In this document: one piece after another, positions 26,373 through 35,355 of the stretch
Layout of the letters: the number at the start of each line of letters is the position of its first letter
Position numbering within the stretch: the stretch's first letter is position 1
Assembly: GCF_000348945.1 (NCBI RefSeq)
Contig: NZ_AOCK01000002.1
Span: 434,001-498,000 of the forward strand
From: Paeniglutamicibacter gangotriensis Lz1y
GTDB lineage: Bacteria > Actinomycetota > Actinomycetes > Actinomycetales > Micrococcaceae
DNA: 64,000 nucleotides
Reading direction: 5' to 3'
Notes under the pieces: generated by a model
Seen by the model: only the letters and a program-made list of their open reading frames with translations
What the model was told of the DNA's origin: nothing
Database searches by the model: none
Translations under genes and position numbers: made by a program

Positions 26373-28009
26373 GCCGCCGCCGTGAGACTACGACCGCCAG
26401 CCCACTTGAACTTCGACTCGAGGCACTACAAGAAGCCACCGAGCTGGGAGCCGAGCGCATCGACGCCTCGGTGGGTGAAGCCTCATGGCAGCTCCTGGAG
26501 CGGGCCTCGATGAGACGGACCCTGTCGGCCGAGCACACTGTTGTCGGATTCTTCGGGGCCACGGGCAGCGGCAAATCATCGCTGTTCAACGCCGTGACCG
26601 GTGAGGACATTGCCCGTACCGCCGCAACCCGGCCCACCACGAGCAAGCCATTGGCAGGCATCTGGGGCCGCCCGGGTTCCGATGCCTTGCTTGACTGGTT
26701 GGCGGTCCACGAGCGCCACGTCCTGGACTCTCCCTTGCGTCTGGAGAAAAAGGGAATCTTCGGATCCGAGAAGGAAGCCACGGGTCTGATCCTGCTGGAT
26801 CTCCCCGACTTCGACTCCACCATGACAGCCAATCGTGAAATCGCAACCAAGCTTGCCGGCAAGGTCGACATCCTCGTGTGGGTCTTGGATCCACAGAAAT
26901 ACGCGGACGCGGCAGTTCATCATGACTTCATCAGGCCCCTGGCAACCCACGGAACCGTGACCCTGGTGGTGTTGAACCAAATCGACAAGCTCAGGGAAAA
27001 CGAGCGGGGTCCCGTTATCGACTCTCTCCGGTCGATTCTTGTGGCAGACGGATTGGCTCACCCGAAGTTATTGGGAGTTTCGGCACTTACCGGTGAGGGC
27101 ATCGATGCCTTGCGCCAGGAAATTGCCGGTGTGGTCACCGAACGCGGAGCCACCACACGCCGGCTTTCGGCCGACGTAGCTGCCATAGCGGAGAAAATGG
27201 GGGCCGGTTCTTCGTTGGTGGAGCTCAAGCTCCCGGCGGAGCCGACCAAGAAGGCGCTGACCACTGAGTTGGCCGAAGCCGCCGGGGTGGACACCGTGGT
27301 CTCAGCGGTGCGCCGCTCCTACAGACTTGACGCGCACAAAAAGACCGGGTGGCCGCTGACTCGCTGGCTTGCCAAGGTGCGCCCGGACCCGTTGCGTCGG
27401 CTGAACCTCAAAAGCGCCGATGTGAACCCCACGCTGAATCGCACCTCGTTGCCGATCCCCGGCGCCGCCCAAACAGCTCAGGCCGATTCCGCGGTCAGAC
27501 GCTATGCCGAGCAAGCAAGCGCGGGTGCTCCCGCGGCCTGGCAGGGTTCGATCCGCAGAGCCTCACGTGCCGGCCGGGAAACACTGCCGGACGAACTTGA
27601 TCAAGCCATCGCCAACACCGACATCGGGGCTCGCTCCGGGGCCTGGTGGTGGCCGGTGGTCTCGGTCATCCAATGGATCTCCTTGGTCACTGCACTGGCC
27701 GGGGCGCTGTGGTTGGGTGCGTTGTTCGCGGCCCAATACTTTCAATTCAGCTTGCCCGAGGTGCCCAAGATCGAAGGGTTCCCCGTCCCCACACTGATGG
27801 TGGTCTTGGGAATATTATTGGGAATCGTTCTGGGCTTGGCCATGGGCGTCATCGCACGCATTGGTGCAGCCGGGCGTGCCCGCAAGGCACGCAAGGCCCT
27901 GACCAGGGCTGTCGCTACCGTCGCGGCACGTTCCGTCATCGAGCCTGTGGGTGCAGAAATCACGCGACACAACCAGTTCATTGGAGCCTTGGAACGTGCC
28001 AGAAAGTAG
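26369..28009 (+). CDS. Dynamin-like GTPase, second of a pair (DynB-like, two TM segments)
   Basis: The protein is 546 aa. The P-loop is FFGATGSGKSSLFNA (about 61-75), switch I is TRPTTSKP, G3 is ILLDLPDFDST (residues 141-151), and G4 is LNQIDKL (about 202-208). The C-terminal third has two strong transmembrane segments: WWWPVVSVIQWISLVTALAG plus ALWLGALFAA, and TLMVVLGILLGIVLGLAMGV. Only this partner is firmly membrane anchored, while the first has one weak hydrophobic segment. That suggests a heteromeric membrane-remodelling GTPase working at the inner face of the membrane. The gene overlaps the upstream GTPase by 4 bp and thiL by 14 bp, so all three are co-translated. Confidence 0.85.
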   Translation: MSRRRETTTASPLELRLEALQEATELGAERIDASVGEASWQLLERASMRRTLSAEHTVVGFFGATGSGKSSLFNAVTGEDIARTAATRPTTSKPLAGIWGRPGSDALLDWLAVHERHVLDSPLRLEKKGIFGSEKEATGLILLDLPDFDSTMTANREIATKLAGKVDILVWVLDPQKYADAAVHHDFIRPLATHGTVTLVVLNQIDKLRENERGPVIDSLRSILVADGLAHPKLLGVSALTGEGIDALRQEIAGVVTERGATTRRLSADVAAIAEKMGAGSSLVELKLPAEPTKKALTTELAEAAGVDTVVSAVRRSYRLDAHKKTGWPLTRWLAKVRPDPLRRLNLKSADVNPTLNRTSLPIPGAAQTAQADSAVRRYAEQASAGAPAAWQGSIRRASRAGRETLPDELDQAIANTDIGARSGAWWWPVVSVIQWISLVTALAGALWLGALFAAQYFQFSLPEVPKIEGFPVPTLMVVLGILLGIVLGLAMGVIARIGAAGRARKARKALTRAVATVAARSVIEPVGAEITRHNQFIGALERARK

Positions 28010-29015
28010 TTCATTGACCGTCGGATCCTTGGGGGAGAGCGGGTTGCTGGCACGGATCCTGCCCCGGTTGAAAGGCGCGCCGGCGCTACTGGGTCCAGGA
28101 GACGACGCCGCCTTGATCGCCGCGCCGGACGGCAAATTCGTCATCACCGTTGACACCCTGGTTGAAAACCAGGACTTCAGGTTGCATTGGCCGAGCGGCT
28201 TTGAAAGCAGTGGTTTCGACGTGGGTTGGAAGTCGGCGGCTCAAAACCTCTCCGATATCAACGCCATGGGGGCTTATGCTTCCTCGGCCGTGATTTCCTT
28301 GACGCTGCCCCATGAGACGCCGGTTGCGTGGGTTGAGGATCTTGCCGAAGGCTTTAGTGCCGCAGTACGTGATCTCGGTGCATCGTATTGTGCTCTTGCC
28401 GGGGGAGACCTTGGTCGGGGAAGTGAGCTGTCGATTACGGCTGCCGTCACGGGAACTTTGGCAACCGATCGTCCCGTCCTGCGCAGTGGTGCCAAGGCCG
28501 GAGACGTGGTTGCTGTTAACGGTGTCCTGGGCGTCGCGGCGGCTGGCTTGGCCCTGTTGGAGGAAACACGTTCTCATCGTGAATGGAGTGAAGCAGAGCG
28601 GGTGCTGGTCTTTGGGCAGCGTTGCCCGTCGCCGCCGCTGACCGCCGGCCCGGAAGCTGCCCGGTCCGGGGCGAGCGCCATGATGGATCTCTCCGATGGG
28701 CTGCTCAAGGATGGACTTCGGATGGCGAGGGCCAGCGGTGTCTGCCTCGATTTTGATTCATCCGCACTTGCCGAAGATGCGAGGCAATTATCCGATGTTG
28801 CTGCGCGGCTTCAGAAGGACCCCATGGACTGGGTGCTGGGGGGAGGGGAAGACCATGGCCTACTGGCCACATTCCCACCCTCGGCCATACTGCCTGAGGG
28901 ATTTAGGCGCGTAGGTGTGGTGAAGGCCATTGCTGGAGAAGGAAACCATGCAAGTGTTTTCGTCGATGGACGGGCGCCCGGCGCCTATCAGGGATTCGAC
29001 CACTTTGACGGGTAA
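27996..29015 (+). CDS. thiL: Thiamine-monophosphate kinase
   Basis: The protein is 339 aa and makes thiamine diphosphate from thiamine monophosphate and ATP. It is of the PurM/AIR-synthetase fold: GPGDDAALI near the start (Mg-binding Asp pair), FVITVDTLVENQDF, DVGWKSAAQNLSDINAMGA, GGDLGRGSELSITAAVTG, MMDLSDGLLKDG, and VLGGGEDHGLLATF. The start is the GTG at 27996 with GGAG nine bases upstream. It overlaps the preceding GTPase gene, an arrangement that ties it to the operon rather than to function. Confidence 0.94.
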   Translation: MPESSSLTVGSLGESGLLARILPRLKGAPALLGPGDDAALIAAPDGKFVITVDTLVENQDFRLHWPSGFESSGFDVGWKSAAQNLSDINAMGAYASSAVISLTLPHETPVAWVEDLAEGFSAAVRDLGASYCALAGGDLGRGSELSITAAVTGTLATDRPVLRSGAKAGDVVAVNGVLGVAAAGLALLEETRSHREWSEAERVLVFGQRCPSPPLTAGPEAARSGASAMMDLSDGLLKDGLRMARASGVCLDFDSSALAEDARQLSDVAARLQKDPMDWVLGGGEDHGLLATFPPSAILPEGFRRVGVVKAIAGEGNHASVFVDGRAPGAYQGFDHFDG

Positions 29016-29096
29016 TGTGCCGGCCCCAGACCACGGAACCGAGGCGCCAGGACATGGAGGCAGATCGGGCCCTGGGGATTTCGAAGGCGGGATCGG

Positions 29097-29816
29097 TTAG
29101 TCGCCGGTCTTGCGCAGGGCCTCGCTGAGTGCTGTCGCTGTTTGCACTACCACTTCTTGGTGGGCTCTTCCCGGCTGGCGAGATAAACGTTCTATGGGTC
29201 CGGACATGGACACAGCTGCAATGACGCGGCCCGAGGGGCCGCGCACGGGAGCTGAAACCGAGGCGACCCCGGGTTCGCGTTCTCCCAAACTTTGCGCCCA
29301 ACCGCGCCTCCTCACGCCAGCAAGGATCGTGGGGGTGAAGCGTGCCCCATGCAATCCGTCGAGCAGTCGCTCATGGTCTTCCCACGCCAACAGGACCTGG
29401 GCCGCGGATCCGGCTTTCATGGAAAGTTGTGTTCCCACCGGGATGGTGTCGCGCAAGCCAACGGGGCGTTCGGCCGAGGCGACACACACACGGAAGTCTC
29501 CCTGGCGGCGGAACACCTGGGTGCTTTCGCCGGTGGAGTCGCGCAGCTGCAGCAGCAAGGGGCCGGCTGCGGCGATCAGTCGGTCTTCACCCGCGGCGGA
29601 GGCCAACTCCACGAGGCGTCCGCCGAGTACGAATCTGCCGTGGATGTCCTTGCCGACCAGCCGGTGATGCACCAGTGCTTGGGCCAACCGGTGCACGGTC
29701 GGCCGGGATATTTTGGTCAATGCCACGAGCTGAGCCAGGGAAGTGGGGCCCGCTTCGAGGGCGTTGAGGATGAGGGCTGCTTTGTCTATGACGCCAACGC
29801 CGCTTGATGTGTCCAT
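29097..29816 (-). CDS. ndgR: IclR-family regulator of leuCD (NdgR/LtbR type)
   Basis: The protein is 239 aa from MDTSSGVGV. An N-terminal winged helix-turn-helix is visible (VIDKAALILNALEAGPTSLAQLVALTKISRPTVHRLA). The C-terminal IclR effector domain follows, with FRRQGDFRVCVASAERP, LRDTIPVGTQLSMKAGSAAQVLLAW and SVSAPVRGPSGRVIAAVSMSGP. An IclR protein divergent from leuCD is the arrangement of NdgR in Streptomyces and LtbR in Corynebacterium, which control leucine (and tryptophan) synthesis. The name is by family and position. It probably binds in the roughly 110-bp gap, where an interrupted palindrome is present, and so also represses itself. Confidence 0.88.
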   Translation of the reverse strand: MDTSSGVGVIDKAALILNALEAGPTSLAQLVALTKISRPTVHRLAQALVHHRLVGKDIHGRFVLGGRLVELASAAGEDRLIAAAGPLLLQLRDSTGESTQVFRRQGDFRVCVASAERPVGLRDTIPVGTQLSMKAGSAAQVLLAWEDHERLLDGLHGARFTPTILAGVRRRGWAQSLGEREPGVASVSAPVRGPSGRVIAAVSMSGPIERLSRQPGRAHQEVVVQTATALSEALRKTGD

Positions 29817-29831
29817 ACTCTGATATTGCAG

Positions 29832-29846
29832 TCTCACTATTTGAGA
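29832..29846. promoter_or_regulatory. Candidate NdgR/LtbR operator
   Basis: TCTCA-CTATT-TGAGA is an interrupted palindrome 16 bp upstream of the regulator start and 83 bp before leuC. A further half site, TGAGAC, occurs at 29892-29897. Position in the divergent gap makes it the best operator candidate. Confidence 0.55.
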
Positions 29847-29928
29847 TGCAAGTTGGTGTACTGGATATTACGTAGGCGTCAATGGAACAGTTGAGACATA
29901 AGACTTTTATCAAGTGAGGGAGTCGGTA

Positions 29929-31386
29929 ATGGCCGCACACCAGGCAGCACAGACGCTGGCCGAAAAAGTATGGAACGCACACGTAGTGCGCAAGGGTGAG
30001 GGAACCGGCGGAGCACGCCAGCCCGACCTGATCTTTATCGACCTGCATCTCGTCCACGAAGTGACATCCCCGCAGGCATTCGAGGGGCTCCGCTTGGCCG
30101 GTCGCCCCTTGCGCCGCGCCGATCTGACGATCGCCACCGAGGACCACAACACCCCGACTCTCGATATCGACAAGCCGATCGCGGATTTGACCAGCCGCAC
30201 GCAAATCGAAACCCTGCGCAAGAACTGCGCTGAGTTCGGTGTGCGTCTGCACTCCCTCGGCGACAAGGAGCAGGGCATCGTCCACGTGGTCGGTCCGCAA
30301 CTGGGCCTGACCCAGCCGGGCATGACGGTCGTCTGCGGAGACTCCCACACTTCCACCCACGGCGCCTTTGGTGCGCTGGCCTTCGGTATCGGTACCTCCG
30401 AGGTCGAGCACGTCATGGCAACCCAGTCATTGTCCTTGAAGCCCTTCAAGACCATGTCGATCAACGTCGAAGGGACTTTGAAGCCCGGCGTGAGCGCCAA
30501 GGACCTCATCCTGGCTGTCATTGCCAAGATCGGAACCGGTGGGGGACAAGGCTACGTCCTCGAATACCGTGGTTCGGCCATCCGGGCCCTGTCCATGGAC
30601 GCCCGCATGACCATCTGCAATATGTCCATCGAGGCCGGCGCCCGCGCCGGCATGATCGCACCGGACGCCACCACCTATGAGTTCCTCAAGGGACGCCCGC
30701 ACGCACCCCAGGGCGCCGATTGGGATGCGGCGGTGGCCGAATGGGACACGCTGTCCACCGATGAGGGTGCTTCCTTCGACGCAGAGGTCTTCCTGGATGC
30801 CGATACCTTGGAGCCCTTCGTCACCTGGGGCACCAACCCGGGCCAAGGTGTTTCGCTCTCCGATACGGTCCCTGCTCCTGAGGACTTCGATGACGAGAAT
30901 GCGCGCGCTGCGTGCGAACGTGCCCTGGAATACATGGACCTGACAGCGGGGACCCCGATGAAGGAAATCCGGGTAGATACCGTATTCCTGGGCTCGTGTA
31001 CCAACAGCCGGATGGAAGATTTGCGGGCCGCCGCCTCTATCATCCAAGGCCAGCAGAAGGACCCGGAAATCCGCATGATCGTGGTCCCGGGTTCCGCGAG
31101 GGTCCGCCTCGAAGCTGAGGCCGAGGGCCTGGACAAGGTCTTCAAGGAATTTGGTGCCGAATGGCGCTTTGCCGGGTGTTCCATGTGTTTGGGTATGAAC
31201 CCGGACCAGCTGGCCGACGGGGAGCGCTGCGCCTCCACCTCAAACCGCAACTTCGAGGGGCGGCAGGGCAAGGGTGGCCGCACCCACCTGGTGTCCCCAC
31301 TCGTCGCCGCCGCGACGGCCATCCGCGGGACCCTGTCCTCGCCGTCCGACCTGGACATCGCTTCGACGTCCGCAAACGTAGCCTAA
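29929..31386 (+). CDS. leuC: 3-isopropylmalate dehydratase, large subunit
   Basis: The protein is 485 aa. With LeuD it converts 2-isopropylmalate to 3-isopropylmalate using a 4Fe-4S cluster. Cluster ligands are in [13 protein letters not shown] (first Cys) and [15 protein letters not shown] (second and third Cys). [20 protein letters not shown] and the [20 protein letters not shown] segment are diagnostic of aconitase-family large subunits. The ATG at 29929 has GAGGGAG at correct spacing; the upstream GTG at 29914 is less likely. leuD follows after 9 bases. Confidence 0.97.
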   Translation: MAAHQAAQTLAEKVWNAHVVRKGEGTGGARQPDLIFIDLHLVHEVTSPQAFEGLRLAGRPLRRADLTIATEDHNTPTLDIDKPIADLTSRTQIETLRKNCAEFGVRLHSLGDKEQGIVHVVGPQLGLTQPGMTVVCGDSHTSTHGAFGALAFGIGTSEVEHVMATQSLSLKPFKTMSINVEGTLKPGVSAKDLILAVIAKIGTGGGQGYVLEYRGSAIRALSMDARMTICNMSIEAGARAGMIAPDATTYEFLKGRPHAPQGADWDAAVAEWDTLSTDEGASFDAEVFLDADTLEPFVTWGTNPGQGVSLSDTVPAPEDFDDENARAACERALEYMDLTAGTPMKEIRVDTVFLGSCTNSRMEDLRAAASIIQGQQKDPEIRMIVVPGSARVRLEAEAEGLDKVFKEFGAEWRFAGCSMCLGMNPDQLADGERCASTSNRNFEGRQGKGGRTHLVSPLVAAATAIRGTLSSPSDLDIASTSANVA

Positions 31387-31395
31387 GGATCCATC

Positions 31396-31998
31396 ATGGA
31401 GAAAATCACCACCCATACCGGAATCGGCGTCCCGCTGCGCCAAAGCAATGTGGATACCGACCAAATCATCCCCGCCGTCTACCTTAAGCGGATCACCCGT
31501 ACGGGCTTCGAGGACGCGCTCTTCGCCGGCTGGCGCAAAGATGAAAACTTCATCCTGAACCAGGAACCGTTCTCCACGGGATCGGTCCTGGTTGCCGGCC
31601 CTGACTTCGGCACTGGTTCCTCGCGTGAGCACGCGGTCTGGGCCTTGAAGGACTACGGTTTCAAGGCAGTGCTCTCCTCGCGCTTCGCCGATATCTTCCG
31701 GGGGAACTCTGGCAAGCAAGGGTTGGTCGCGGCCGAGGTGGCGCAGGGAGATATCGAACTCATCTGGAAAGAGATCGAGAACCACCCCGGTACCGAGATC
31801 ACCGTTGACTTAGAAGCGCGCACTGTCACGTGTGGTTCGATCATTGCCCCCTTTGACATCGATGACTACACCCGTTGGCGGCTTATGGAAGGTTTGGACG
31901 ATATTGGCTTGACCCTCCAGCATGAGGAGGACATCACTGCCTTCGAGTCCCAACGTCCAACGTTCAAGCCGACCACCCTTCCGGCTCGTTACTCCTGA
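31396..31998 (+). CDS. leuD: 3-isopropylmalate dehydratase, small subunit
   Basis: The protein is 200 aa. This swivelling subunit completes the LeuCD active site; [22 protein letters not shown] and the [17 protein letters not shown] loop with the substrate-binding Ser-Arg are present. [20 protein letters not shown] is also typical. It is co-transcribed with leuC and followed by a strong terminator. Confidence 0.97.
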   Translation: MEKITTHTGIGVPLRQSNVDTDQIIPAVYLKRITRTGFEDALFAGWRKDENFILNQEPFSTGSVLVAGPDFGTGSSREHAVWALKDYGFKAVLSSRFADIFRGNSGKQGLVAAEVAQGDIELIWKEIENHPGTEITVDLEARTVTCGSIIAPFDIDDYTRWRLMEGLDDIGLTLQHEEDITAFESQRPTFKPTTLPARYS

Positions 31999-32114
31999 GT
32001 ATTAGCTCACCGCGTAACCCGCTCTCATGTTCCGCTCATAGACGCTGATCACCGATGGTATGCGGTAGTTGCGGGGCGTGCGGCGCGCTGAGACGCGACG
32101 GGCATTACACCTTC

Positions 32115-32147
32115 CATACAGCCCCCGGTCAGGCCGGGGGCTGTATG
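32115..32147 (+). terminator. Terminator after leuD
   Basis: CATACAGCCCCCGG pairs perfectly with CCGGGGGCTGTATG (14 bp) around a 5-base loop, followed by CTTGCTTAGTCTTT. It lies about 120 bases after leuD. Confidence 0.85.
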
Positions 32148-32207
32148 CTTGCTTAGTCTTTCCTTCGTTTTCGAAGGCCTAACAATTTTGGTGAGGTTCT
32201 CAAGTTC

Positions 32208-33536
32208 ATGGCGAAAGTCCTAACGATTCATGGTGGCGTCCCACTCAAGGGGAAAGTGACCGTCAGGGGTGCCAAGAACTTGGTTCCAAAGGCCATGGTT
32301 GCCGCTCTTTTGGGTGACTCACCTTCTGTCTTGCGTAATGTCCCTGAGATCAAGGACGTTGCCGTTGTCACCAGCCTCCTGAAGATCCACGGTGTTACCG
32401 TCTCCAAGGACGAGGTAACGGGCGACCTGACCATGGACCCCAGTGGCACCAAGACCGCCACCAGCAACGAGATCGATACGCATGCCGGTGATTCCCGCAT
32501 TCCGATCCTTTTCTGTGGTCCACTGCTTCACAGCCTGGGCGAAGCCTTGATCCCGAACCTTGGTGGTTGCAAGATCGGTGACCGCCCCATTGATTTCCAC
32601 CTTGATGTATTGCGTCACTTCGGTGCCGAAATCGACAAGGCCGGTCCCTTGGGTACCAGCATCCGTGCACCGCACGGATTGACCGGCGCCAAGATTTCCC
32701 TGCCCTACCCGAGTGTTGGTGCCACCGAGCAGGTGCTGCTGACCGCGGTACGGGCCAAGGGCACCACCGAGGTCGAAAACGCCGCCATTGAACCGGAAAT
32801 CCTCGACCTCATTTCTCTGCTCCAGAAGATGGGTGCCATCATCACGGTGGGCCGCGACCGGGTTATCCGCATCATCGGTGTCGAGAAGCTCAACGGCTAC
32901 AACCACAAGGCGCTGCCGGACCGCAACGAGTCTGCTTCCTGGGCTTCTGCCGCCTTGGTCACCAAGGGCGACATCTTTGTTGAGGGCGCAGCACAGCGCG
33001 ACCTCACCGCGTTCCTGCACACCTACCGCCAAATCGGTGGCGAATTTGAGGTCACCGATGACGGTATCCGCTTCTTCCACCCGGGTGGCGACCTGAAGCC
33101 CTTGATCCTGGAGACGGACGTACACCCCGGCTTCATGACCGACTGGCAGCAGCCACTGGTGGTCGCCCTGACCCAGGCGACGGGCGTTTCGATCATCCAC
33201 GAGACCGTCTATGAAAACCGGTTCGGCTTCACCAACGCCTTGGTAGAAATGGGTGCCAAAGTTCAGTTGCACAGCGAATGCCTCGGAGCCATCCCTTGCC
33301 GATTCGGCCAGCGGAACTTCCAGCACTCGGCAGTAATCACCGGCCCCACCCCGCTCACCGGCGCCGACGTCGACATCCCGGATCTGCGCGGCGGCTTCTC
33401 CCACCTGATAGCCGCGTTGGCAGCCGAGGGCACCAGCCACGTCACGGGGATTGAGCTCATCAACCGGGGCTATGAAAAATTCATGGACAAGCTCACTGAC
33501 TTGGGCGCGCGCGTCGAGATGAATGAAATCGCCTGA
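32208..33536 (+). CDS. murA: UDP-N-acetylglucosamine 1-carboxyvinyltransferase
   Basis: The protein is 442 aa and adds enolpyruvate to UDP-GlcNAc, the first committed step of peptidoglycan synthesis, in the cytoplasm. The start IHGGVPLKGKVTVRGAKN contains the Lys-Asn active-site pair. The catalytic loop LGGCKIGDRPIDFH carries Cys121, the residue that fosfomycin alkylates in Cys-type enzymes; mycobacterial MurA has Asp there. EVENAAIEPEILDL and TDWQQPLVVALTQA, with Asp for the general base, also fit. It is close behind the leuD terminator and starts its own unit, with plsC 20 bp downstream. Confidence 0.96.
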   Translation: MAKVLTIHGGVPLKGKVTVRGAKNLVPKAMVAALLGDSPSVLRNVPEIKDVAVVTSLLKIHGVTVSKDEVTGDLTMDPSGTKTATSNEIDTHAGDSRIPILFCGPLLHSLGEALIPNLGGCKIGDRPIDFHLDVLRHFGAEIDKAGPLGTSIRAPHGLTGAKISLPYPSVGATEQVLLTAVRAKGTTEVENAAIEPEILDLISLLQKMGAIITVGRDRVIRIIGVEKLNGYNHKALPDRNESASWASAALVTKGDIFVEGAAQRDLTAFLHTYRQIGGEFEVTDDGIRFFHPGGDLKPLILETDVHPGFMTDWQQPLVVALTQATGVSIIHETVYENRFGFTNALVEMGAKVQLHSECLGAIPCRFGQRNFQHSAVITGPTPLTGADVDIPDLRGGFSHLIAALAAEGTSHVTGIELINRGYEKFMDKLTDLGARVEMNEIA

Positions 33537-33542
33537 TCCGCA

Positions 33543-33548
33543 TAAGCT
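33543..33548 (+). promoter_or_regulatory. -10 box TAAGCT, leaderless-type promoter (plsC)
   Basis: TAAGCT lies between murA and plsC, 7 nt before the ATG at 33556. There is no ribosome-binding site. Confidence 0.4.
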
Positions 33549-33555
33549 GGCTGGC

Positions 33556-34323
33556 ATGAAAGAATCTCGCAGCGCCAAAACGGCGTTTGCCATAGCTGCC
33601 GGAATCGTTCGGCCGATCTTGAATCTGATGATCAGCCGAACGTGGCGGGACTTCGAGAAGCTCCCCACTGGTGGTTTCATCCTGTGTCCCAACCACGTGA
33701 CGGAGATCGATCCGTTGGTGGTGGGCCACGCGATCTACAGCAGCAAACGCTACCCCCGGTACCTGGCCAAGGAATCGCTGTTCAAGGTCCCGGTGTTGGG
33801 CACCATCCTGCGTCATTCCGGCCAGGTCCCCGTGGCGCGCACCTCCACCGGTGCCTCACAGTCATTGAAGACCGCGCGGAAGGTCCTGGACGCCAACGGC
33901 GTAATCATCATCTACCCCGAGGGCACCTTGACCCGGGATCCGGACCTGTGGCCCATGCGCGGACATACCGGCGCTGCCCGCCTCGCCCTGCAAACCGGTG
34001 CCCCCGTGATCCCCATGGCGCATTGGGGAGCGGAGGAACTCTTTCCGCGCTATGCCAAGGGCATCAAACTCTTTCCACGCAAACGCGTCACGGTGATTGC
34101 TGGTGATCCTGTCGATCTTGAGGATCTGCGCGCCGTGCCCCTGACTCGTACCGTGCTCCAGGAAGCCACCGAAAGAATCATGCGCGCCATCACCAAGGAT
34201 GTGGCAAGGCTGCGCGGCCAGGAAGCGCCTGCAGTCCTTTGGGACCCGGCCGCCCACGGCCAAGCGTCTCAAGGCAGGGACTTCGACGGCCAGGGGCCCC
34301 CGAACACAAAGAAGGGCAAGTAA
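33556..34323 (+). CDS. plsC: 1-acyl-sn-glycerol-3-phosphate acyltransferase
   Basis: The protein is 255 aa and acylates lysophosphatidic acid, a step in phospholipid synthesis at the inner membrane. Acyltransferase motifs are present: the canonical NHxxxxD as LCPNHVTEIDPLVVG, RYLAKESLFKVPVLGTIL, and the substrate-binding IYPEGTLTRDPDL (PEGT). VIPMAHWGAEELFPRY is the last conserved block. A disordered polar tail ends the protein. The stop abuts gpsA directly (TAA then ATG), placing it in a lipid-precursor operon plsC-gpsA-ddl. Confidence 0.93.
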   Translation: MKESRSAKTAFAIAAGIVRPILNLMISRTWRDFEKLPTGGFILCPNHVTEIDPLVVGHAIYSSKRYPRYLAKESLFKVPVLGTILRHSGQVPVARTSTGASQSLKTARKVLDANGVIIIYPEGTLTRDPDLWPMRGHTGAARLALQTGAPVIPMAHWGAEELFPRYAKGIKLFPRKRVTVIAGDPVDLEDLRAVPLTRTVLQEATERIMRAITKDVARLRGQEAPAVLWDPAAHGQASQGRDFDGQGPPNTKKGK

Positions 34324-35355
34324 ATGAAACCCGCACCACGGAAGATTGCCGTCATGGGCGCCGGAAGCTGGGGGACCACCTTCGCCAAGGTGCTGGCCGA
34401 CTCCGGGACCGAGGCAAACACCGAGGTGATGGTCTGGGCTCGCCGCGATGAAGTGGCGGTGGAAATCAACACCCGCCACACGAACTCGCGCTATCTGCGC
34501 GAAACCAAGCTCCCCGGCAATATCACTTCTTCCTCGAGCATCGCCGACACCTTAGAAGGTGCCGAGTTGGTGGTCTTGGCCGTCCCTGCCCAAAGCTTGC
34601 GCGAACAGTTACGTTCCTTCAAGGAATTCCTTGAACCCCAAGCAGTGCTCATGTCCCTCATGAAGGGCCTCGAGCGTGACACCGATGCCCGCATGAGCGA
34701 GGTCATCGCCGCAGAGATTGAAATCCCCGCGGACAGGATCGCTGTACTCTCCGGGCCCAACCTGGCCATGGAGATCGCCCGGAAGCAACCCACAGCCTCG
34801 GTCGTGGCCTGCTCCGAACTTGAGACGGCGACATGGATTGCCTCGCTGTGCTCCACCGAATATTTCCGTCCCTATACCAATACGGACGTCATTGGCGTGG
34901 AAATTGGTGGCATTGCCAAGAACGTGATCGCCCTGGCCGTGGGCATTTGTGATGGCCTGGGCATGGGAGACAACACCAAGTCTTCAATCATTACCCGTGG
35001 CCTGGCCGAGACCACGCGTCTGGCCCTGGCCCTGGGTGGCAGCTACGAAACCCTTGCCGGCCTCGCCGGTCTGGGAGATCTCGTGGCGACCTGTTCCTCG
35101 GCGCTGTCACGCAACAACACCGCCGGCCGCCTGCTGGGCCAGGGACTGTACCTGGACGAGGTCAACGACCGGATGTCACAGACCGCCGAGGGCATCAAGT
35201 CCGGGCGGGCCGTCTTGGACTTGGCCACCCGGCACAACGTTGAAGTACCCATCACCGAGTCCGTGGTGATGGTTCTGGAAGGCACGCTCAGCGTGGAGAA
35301 CATGGGAGCACGCCTGCTGGGGCGTCAACTAAAGTCTGAAGGTGAACTCAAATGA
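34324..35355 (+). CDS. gpsA: Glycerol-3-phosphate dehydrogenase (NAD(P)+)
   Basis: The protein is 343 aa. It reduces dihydroxyacetone phosphate to sn-glycerol-3-phosphate, the precursor for phospholipids and, with TagD, for CDP-glycerol. The N-terminal dinucleotide motif is VMGAGSWGTTFAKVL. LMKGLERDT and VLSGPNLAMEIA precede the catalytic Lys region GGIAKNVIALAVGICDGLG. The GDNTKSSIITRGLAE and ETLAGLAGLGDLVATC blocks are diagnostic. It abuts plsC and overlaps ddl by 4 bp. Confidence 0.97.
   Translation: MKPAPRKIAVMGAGSWGTTFAKVLADSGTEANTEVMVWARRDEVAVEINTRHTNSRYLRETKLPGNITSSSSIADTLEGAELVVLAVPAQSLREQLRSFKEFLEPQAVLMSLMKGLERDTDARMSEVIAAEIEIPADRIAVLSGPNLAMEIARKQPTASVVACSELETATWIASLCSTEYFRPYTNTDVIGVEIGGIAKNVIALAVGICDGLGMGDNTKSSIITRGLAETTRLALALGGSYETLAGLAGLGDLVATCSSALSRNNTAGRLLGQGLYLDEVNDRMSQTAEGIKSGRAVLDLATRHNVEVPITESVVMVLEGTLSVENMGARLLGRQLKSEGELK

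Noticed and set aside
32319-33692. Long minus-strand open frame opposite murA
   Set aside because: Shadow frame of murA; no motif, and it crosses two genes.
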